A program made the position numbers and the translations under genes. The notes beneath the pieces were generated by a model. That model was not told the origin of the DNA. It ran no database searches and worked only from the letters and a program-made list of their open reading frames with translations. This document shows positions 57,232-64,000 of a stretch of DNA of 64,000 nt, in pieces (within the stretch, counting starts at the first letter, position 1; every line of letters begins with the position of its first letter). The DNA is from Zanthoxylum bungeanum (lineage: Eukaryota; Streptophyta; Magnoliopsida; Sapindales; Rutaceae), in the NCBI GenBank assembly GCA_019454045.1, contig SKCR01029093.1, forward strand, positions 62,001 through 126,000, written 5' to 3'.

Positions 57232-58706
57232 CTACTGTGATGGAGGGACGCTCGAGCCCGATGCACCATGACTCATTGAGGCCTCGAACATCTGACGGAA
57301 AGCCAGCAGTTGCTGTTCCAACTGCTCCATCTTCTTCTCGTGGTCCACTATCTTATTCTCGTGGTCCACCGTGACCTGTTGTAGCTTCTCCTTAGTCTGT
57401 TGCAGCTCGTCTCGGGTGCTGGCTAGGTCGTCTCGGGTGCTGGCTAGGTCGTCTTTGGTGGTGACTAACTCGTCTCGAAGAGAGACATTGTCTGAATTAC
57501 CACTATTGCGTGCAGATGACGTTGGCTTCTTACGAGTGCCAAGACCAACGTTGTAAGCTGTCTGATTCTTGAAAACCAATTGCGACAGCTGCTCATCTGG
57601 TATGGGGTCGATCCCTGTCTCCTGAGTTTGATGTTGGAGTTCCATCATTTCGTTCTGTTTCAAAAAATAAGTTAATATTAGAATTTGAGAAAAAAATTTA
57701 ACATATATAATATTAATTATTTTATTTTAAAAACTGAAACTTACATAGCAGCGTTCGGCTTCTTCATTTATCCATTTATTCTTGTCATTGTAATGCGTCA
57801 CACGGAAAAAATCTGGAAATGATTGCACCTCACCTGTGCTACTCTGTTATAAACATAAAATAAATTCAATATTATTCCAGATAGTAAAAATAATTAACTG
57901 TTAAATTTTACGTTAGGATATATTACCTCAGAATGTTCGGCACGATGTTGGATAAATGGCTTCGAACCTCCACGGTGGTTAAAACGCAAGTGACTTCGAT
58001 TTTCCGCATTTGCGTGACATTTATCCTGTATTCACGAACACTGTAAGTACCGAAAACAAAGACAATTATAATTTCCGTTTATTTCAAAATTTACCTCGTG
58101 TTTTTTTCTCGACCAAAGCTACATAAGAATGTCCAGTCTTGTTCCTCTATAAAATCAGGTTTGTGTTGTGGAGCATTTGAAGGTCCATGTTCGTCGAATA
58201 TTGGTTTCAGGACTTTTGTTCTATAATCTTTATAACTTTTCCCCATGTGGTAGTCAATATATTGTTGGACATTCACTTGGGTCAGATCGAAGTCGAACCA
58301 TTCCTACATGAAAATTCGAGTAAAAATAAGTATAAAATAAAAATGTTAAATAACAAACAATATCGAAAACTTACAAGTAGCGAAGGGAATAGCTGGTTCA
58401 GTTTCGTCTCCCACGGTATCTTTCTCCAGATACGTAGTTTTGGGGAGCTTCATATCGAGCTGTAGCTCCTATGGCTGTATTAAACGCTGAATTATGTTGT
58501 CCGACTTGAGTTTGTCCATCATCTGATATCTCTATCCGGATACGCCCGTGAGCCTTAACGTACTTAGCCAACCCCAGGCCACGGGTGCGTCCTCGACCCT
58601 TCACTGTACTTGACTCACCTGTGCTAGCAAAGAAATCACCAGGGCCAGTTGCCTTTGCTGATGTGGATGGAGTCGCGGTAGCCCGTTTGCGATTGCCCGG
58701 TGCCAT
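57232..58706 (-). pseudogene. TnpA/Transposase_24-like gene, five exons, two homopolymer frame changes
   Basis: Proposed exons on the minus strand are 58706-58376, 58303-58095, 58025-57927, 57843-57745 and 57654-57232. All introns are GT-AG and all junctions fall between codons. The ATG at 58706 (MAPGNRKR) is followed by a Ser/Thr/Gly-rich leader and GRGRTRGLGLAKYVKAHGR, typical of plant Transposase_24 (PF03004) proteins. Exon 1 then has WRKIPWETKLNQLF, reached after a one-base frame change at CCCCAAAA near 58435. Exon 2 has QDWTFLC and a second frame change in an A run near 58105. Exon 3 has NAENRSHLRFNHRGG. Exon 5 is a heptad-repeat coiled coil. Such proteins bind CACTA subterminal repeats. 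The total is 1161 bases (387 codons). Confidence 0.82.
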
Positions 58707-59169
58707 CTGCAAAAACCCGTCGCATTAGCGTCATCAAATTCCAAAGTTCTTATACATATACATACATATCCATACAAGTCAATACAACTTAACAAAAGCG
58801 CTTATAACATCGAATGCTCACTTTCGTTTTCAAATTCATTCATTCATTTATTCATTTCACATATGCATTCATTATTCACATCACCAATACATCACAAGGC
58901 ACACAAAGCGAGTCAATCATATGTCCATAACCTAAGTCCTCATTAACACTGTTCCCTTGCGGCATATCCTCCGCAATCATAAACCAATTTCTGAGCATTA
59001 CTAACACCGCGAAAAACCACATAATTGATCTATCAAACAGTTATAATTAACCAAAGAGGGCACAAATTCAAACATAACATTATATAAACGGTCGATTTTG
59101 ATCAAACAGTTATAAATATTAATCAAAGATGATGATGATTTTGAAGACGAACAGCAGCATTGGATTTAC
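58707..59169 (+). other. Upstream flank of the CACTA gene, unassigned
   Basis: Contains a TTCATTCATTCATTTATTCA run at about 58836-58856. It may hold the promoter of the TnpA-like gene. No domain or element end is seen. Confidence 0.45.
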
Positions 59170-60017
59170 ACGAAATTGGATTTCGACGCGGAATTAAAAT
59201 TAGATTTTAATTCGGGCGACCGAGTTAATTTAGAATTAATTCGTTAGCGATGTGAATAGTGATTTTGCTAGGCATAATTATTTAATTACATCGCAACGGA
59301 AAATTCGTTAATTTGGAATTAACGAACCCGAGCCCGGGAGTGTTTGCCAACGCATTCAGATTTCGAATTCGAGTGCGGCACGTAAATTACATCAAGCATC
59401 AAATCACTAGTCGCATCAAACGTCAAATCCTTAGTTACTTTGAGTGATGTGACAATTTGTCACTTGATTGATTGATTGATGTAAATAGCTATGTGAGTGG
59501 TTAATAGTATTTAATGCCATTTTGGAGCCAAATTTTTTGTTGAATTTTTGAAAGCCTTTTACAAAATTTGGTATATGTTTTTAATTGATTTGAGAAATCA
59601 ATTGAACCTACACACCACTCACTCCACTCTTCTCTCTCTCTCTCTCTCGCCCAAGGGGCATAATTCTTCCTTCAACTTTCTAGTTTCACCGTGAAAATGA
59701 AGGAGAAGCAAAGAGTGATTTTTGTGGCAAAAATCAAGAGTGCTAGCACACAATGGAGTCTTGCGAAGTTGATAGGGAAACCGCACATGTGAGCATGGAA
59801 TTTCAACTAAAGCTTGGAGCTTGATGGAACCACACATGGCCGAATCTTAGAGACCAAAATCAGTGCACTGCCGAGACCATCAAGGAGGCAGAAAAGAGTT
59901 TTGTTCTTCACCGCATCGTCTCAACCGCTCGATGTAAGTATTCCGGAACTTCCTCGATGTATTCGCATTATGTTTCTATGCTTGATTCGATCCTCGAGAC
60001 TTAGAGATTTCCCAACA
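59170..60017 (+). repeat. Copia LTR fragment G (3' part only)
   Basis: Starts inside the palindrome array (CGAAAT/ATTTCG around TGG at about 59172) and ends TTTCCCAACA at 60017, matching the last ~850 bases of the A LTR. A CT-rich patch is at 59625-59650. No primer site follows, so it is a 3' or solo LTR. It might be the lost 3' LTR of A3, but nothing connects them directly. Confidence 0.85.
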
Positions 60018-61052
60018 ACTACAATATGCTTAGATGGCCTGCTGAGGCACTGACCACCCACAAAGACTCATGTTCATATTCATGTTCTATTTCTTAAGAA
60101 ACGCTAGGTTTCGCTGAGTATGTTTCATGCATTAAGGTTACGACAATGGTGAGGTTTTTTCAGGAAAATCAATTTTCAAGCATGTTTATAGCTTTCAGTT
60201 CATGATTACATTTTCAGATCTTGTTTATAGTTTCAGATCATGTAAACATTTCATGGTCATGTTATATTTTTCATGTTTATATTTTACAATTATGATCACG
60301 TTTTCATGTTTATAGATCTTGGACATGTTTACACATGAAATCATATTTTCAGTCATGTTTTCAATCACGTCATATAGTTCATGACATGTTTACAAGTTTT
60401 CAAGCCAAGTTACAGTTTTCAATTTCATGAATATTACAAGTCACAATTAAACTCATGACATGTTTTCTGTTTTATTTCATATTTATATTAATTTGTTTCA
60501 TTATCTAGCTACGTTATAGGTTCACATATCATGAAACAGTTCCACGTATCATGCATATATTACTTCATGAATCACGTTCCAAGTTTGGCGTAGCTTTTCA
60601 ATAATTACGTATATGATATTATGTAAGTTTACAATTTTGTATTCACTCACTTAATCTTTCATTTGACTCACGCAGTTCATTTTCAATTTTATAGGCATTT
60701 CATGTTCACACTTATGGAGGACGAGCTTTGGAGGAGATGGGACCCATTGACAGTCATTAGCACCAAGGTCACCAAGTTCACGTAGTCAGGGCCAAATAGA
60801 TTAGCATTTTTAACAAGTTAGACCATAAGTGCATGTATGTATGTATGTATTTATTTATAATCGGGTTGTATATGTCTAAGTCATGTTGAGAACAATTTAC
60901 AAGTTTTAATAAAATCAGATTTTAGTATCATATGAATTGTATTTACAGGTCTTCTTACGGTGATGGACATTGGTCCAGGTTGTATGATATTTATGATGCA
61001 TCATTCCGAATTTTTACCAATCGAATAGTTTATTCAAGTATGCATGTATGTA
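60018..61052 (+). other. Unassigned AT-rich sequence with CATG/TTTCATG words
   Basis: 60180-60600 is unusually rich in words such as CATGTTTA and TTTCATG. A short ATGT microsatellite is at about 60834-60851. No protein domain or element ends were recognised on either strand. Confidence 0.5.
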
Positions 61053-63035
61053 TGTCGTTGGGATTTATGTGCTAAAGCTTCATGTATTATAAAATGGAAT
61101 TGATTATTGTAATAATAATAAATGTATTATTCTTTTTATCAAAGTTGTTTGATTTATATCGCATGTTGTCCAATTGTCTTGTTTCCCTTGATTACTATTG
61201 TACCTTCAGACTTAGTGTATGTTTGATGCACAAGAGGATTTAAGTCTGAAGTTAGTAATCTAAATAGTCTATAGAGAGCAAATAAAGACGGTACTTTGTT
61301 TATGGTTTATCTATAGCTGCGGTCCATTCTATACTTGTATGACGACCTTGATCCGGGATCATTCATGTAGTGACATGGGAATGAAGGCACCGTGTATGAT
61401 GAGATCATATAGGACTGGATTCAGATAAATATGAATTTTTTTTAAAATCCATTGATCGAAGAAATTCATTTTATCTAATAGATGGTCATTTATGGATTCG
61501 ATCTTAATCCTGAGTGTACTATAAACTCATGCATGACAGGCTATGTCCTTAGATTTACTATGGTGAGGTTGGTGTTGCATTCCCAGCCAATAACTACATA
61601 CTTTGGGGATATGGTTTGGTGTGTAGCTGTGAACGTTTTACAAAGATATGGAATTCGCTCCTTCTTACGAGAAGTAGAAGAATATCTTTTTTAAAGTTGA
61701 TTCGGGACTTGAACAATTTGAGCGCTCAACTTTTCTATTACGAATAGAAAATTTTATATTCATAATTTTTATAAATTAATTGTTCATTATAGAATCAATG
61801 GTGCTTAAGAGATCAAATATTTAGAGGGTTTAACGGACTTTTGACCTAGCTCTATTTATGAGATATTTGTGAAGAGCTATATCTATATGTAATGACTATA
61901 TCGATGGACACCGAAGTTGTTCGGTTTATTTTATCCATCTAGGTAATGGGAGTTCAACTTCGAGTTTTTAGTGGAATAACGCGGAGTTAATAATTTGTAA
62001 TATTTGATTAAAAAGTTTAATTAATATTTCAGAATTATTGGATCTCGGAACCGTAGGTCCATTTGGTCACCGTGCTAGCTCGATTAACTGTATCAAACCT
62101 AATATAATTAGATTGTCTAATAATATGCTCACATTATATTTATATATTATTAATGAGATTAATAATATTTATTGTCACAAATGAAAACTATGTTAAATTA
62201 GTTTAACTTAATATTTTCTAGAATTCTTTGATTATGAGATAATCAATTCTTGATTATGAGATAATCAAGTTAGTAATAATTATGAGATAATTACTACAAC
62301 ATAATTAAAGGTAATTTAATCATTATTGAGATGATGATTTTTATTTACCTTCAGAGACAAAGCCATATGGCTTATCATGCTCTCCAATTTATTATGTCTA
62401 TTAGGTGGCTTGTATACACCTAATATTTTTGTCATTAGCTAATCCATTTTTATGTTTTGGTATGGCCTCCACATTTATGTGTTTTCCATTGAAAGAAAGA
62501 ATTGGATGGTTAATGACAAAGTCCTTGTCTTTAAATTATCATTTATTATGTTTTGGTATGACATTCATATTTTTGTGGTGGCCATTGCAAGAAAGCATTA
62601 GTTTCTTAATGACAAGGTTAGTTGGCTTGTGTAAGAGAATATAATCTCTACCATTTCTCTCACATCTAAAGTTAACATTTTTGCATTCATTCACACAAGT
62701 GTTGTGAGAAATAATTTGAGAGAAAATAGAGAGAGTTCAAGCATTCACAAATGTTGTGAGAGTGTTTGAAATTCCAAATGCCAAACATCATTGTGACATC
62801 TTAATTATCTAAATAGTTTAGAGGATTGATCTTTGTGAGTGAAGCCCACACTTCGGTTTGTTATTTTCGAGTCATAGTTCAGAAGATCGAGTGGTTGATC
62901 TAAGCGTTGGACACCAAAGGATTGATCTCGGCTACTACAACAAAGGGAGAAGGCAAAGAAAATCTTAAAAATCCATACCGGAGCCGGTGCCACCACAAGT
63001 AACTTCCGCCGCGCTAAGGAAAGTCGTTTCCTACA
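61053..63035 (+). repeat. 5' LTR of copia-type element H (about 1983 bp)
   Basis: Begins TGTCGTTGGGATTTATG and ends GTTTCCTACA, followed by a primer-site-like sequence. Its internal organisation resembles the other long copia LTRs here. The start is a judgement, since no second LTR lies in the window. Three palindromes with GAG spacers are at 62229-62245, 62250-62268 and 62277-62293. Confidence 0.72.
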
Positions 63036-63036
63036 A

Positions 63037-63050
63037 TTGGCATCAAGAAC
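63037..63050 (+). other. Primer binding site of element H, divergent
   Basis: TTGGCATCAAGAAC follows the LTR by one base and resembles TTGGTATCAGAGC with changes. Confidence 0.55.
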
Positions 63051-64000
63051 TAAAGGTTGAAAAGTGTTCTTAACCCTTCTTCTTTAAAGTTTCAAGTTTT
63101 AATAATTTATATGCTATATAGATTTTTAGAATGCATGTTGTGATGAGTAGGCACAATTAGATTCATGAGATTAATGGTTTTTAATGTTCATGTGATGAAT
63201 GTTTACTTTGATTCATGTGATGAATGTATTGCGTTGATCGTTAATTTTTTCGGCTCTTATTTTTAGTATTGGGAATGTATGACCAAAAGTTCATATTCTT
63301 TCAAGTGTTGTAAGTTCATTTCCTTTGTAATAAGTCCATTTTGTAACTCAATTTGTAACTTGGAGGAGCCGATGCCATGAAAGACTCATTACGAACCTAT
63401 TCGGCAAAGAACTCAACAACATACCATGGAGAAGGATTTGAAAACCAAGGGATGCCTTGGATTTATTGTACTAATTAGATTAGTATAGAAAAATAAGAGC
63501 CCGATTAACTCAATTTATTTATGTATGTAAAACTATGTTCCGTTACGAGTCCGTAGAAAAATCGGGGACTAAAACAGAGTCTGAAAGCTCCGAAACGGAG
63601 TAAATGAAATTCTAGTGGTCAGACATGCGTTCGAACGCAACACGAACGAAACTCCACTACCTGAAAATGTTCAAACACCCGTCAAACTCCACAAAAACGT
63701 TTTCAGGCCCAGCCTAGAAATATGAATGTTTTTTAAATAGTTTAATAACATGTCATATAGTCTAGGGTGCCTACTCTTGCATTTTCATATGCCATAACAT
63801 GTAGACATGCATGATATTCAAGTCATAAAATATGATTTTATTTTAATTTAAAAGTTAAATAAGAATAGAAGACGCAAGTAAATGAATTAATAAGATTAAT
63901 TGGTTTAAAGGTTTAAAAATTTACGAATTCAAGTTTAAATACAAATGGACCTTATAAGTACATTATTCTCCTTGGTATATTGGATGAAAACCCGGACATA
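63051..64000 (+). other. Leader region of element H, cut by window end
   Basis: No gag-like frame is reached. It contains one CGTTCGAACG palindrome at 63628-63637 followed by CAACACGAACG, like the cluster in the D LTRs. Confidence 0.55.

Larger units (their letters stand above)
56595..58706 (-). mobile_element. CACTA (En/Spm) transposon, one end only
   Basis: The terminal sequence CACTACAAGAATTAG starts at 56595 and is followed by dense subterminal repeats and a TnpA/Transposase_24-like gene transcribed toward this end. The matching opposite end (TTCTTGTAGTG) was not found before the LTR fragment at 59170, so the element is truncated. Its main transposase (Transposase_21-type) gene is absent from the window. 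The upper boundary is uncertain, between 58706 and 59169. Confidence 0.82.

Noticed and set aside
59170..60017. G as the 3' LTR of A3
   Set aside because: Possible, but no A3 pol sequence precedes it and unrelated sequence lies between, so it is left unassigned.
60830..60860. ATGT repeat as a notable microsatellite
   Set aside because: Only about four units; ordinary in AT-rich plant DNA.
61482..62644. Small plus-strand frames of 70 and 79 codons in H
   Set aside because: They fall within the LTR of H; no domain, and codon content follows the AT-rich background.

Overview
The window is plant nuclear DNA (probably an angiosperm) from a repeat-rich, gene-poor region. I see no host gene, tRNA, rRNA or CRISPR array. 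Nearly everything is an LTR retrotransposon in some state of decay, with elements inserted into one another, plus one truncated CACTA DNA transposon. The evidence for a plant is initiator-Met-type primer sites, Ty1/copia and Ty3/gypsy (Tat-like) domain orders, a CACTA element with a Transposase_24-like gene, and TATA plus pyrimidine-patch promoters.

Layout. 1-30342 is an old, decayed Ty1/copia locus (family A). Two internal regions (A and A3) share one LTR at 19882-21958, and a segment of about 5.4 kb was then duplicated in tandem (16957-22346 and 22347-27051). Into the A 5' UTR a 12.2 kb Ty3/gypsy element T (938-13142, TSD GGTTT) inserted. T was then hit by a copia solo LTR F (4853-6887, TSD AGAAG). 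A second solo LTR, E (14124-16049, TSD GTCCC), also sits in A. Uninterrupted copies of both T and E target sites survive in A3.

30343-55205 is a reverse-oriented copia element C lying in the A3 integrase region. C is itself broken by a young copia element B (32406-42414), whose gag-pol is nearly complete, and by D (44121-53357, TSD ATTGG), a large non-coding LTR element filled with tandem repeats. 55206-56594 is anonymous AT-rich sequence. 56595-58706 is one end of a CACTA transposon with a five-exon TnpA/Transposase_24-like gene. 59170-60017 is a copia LTR fragment. 60018-61052 is unassigned. 61053-64000 is the LTR and start of another copia-type element (H).

Of the coding material, B gag-pol encodes the usual capsid, protease, integrase, RT and RNase H set but carries about five single-base frameshifts. 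T keeps gag, protease and part of RT but has lost the rest of RNase H and the integrase. T carries instead a long spliced antisense gene between pol and its 3' LTR, with three GT-AG introns that keep frame, broken by three stop codons.

The most unusual signal is in the copia LTRs. Each carries a run of seven to eight perfect inverted repeats, every one with a spacer of exactly three bases, over about 200 bp. Arms change together between copies, so pairing is kept. A different copia-type LTR (H) has three more of the same design with GAG spacers.
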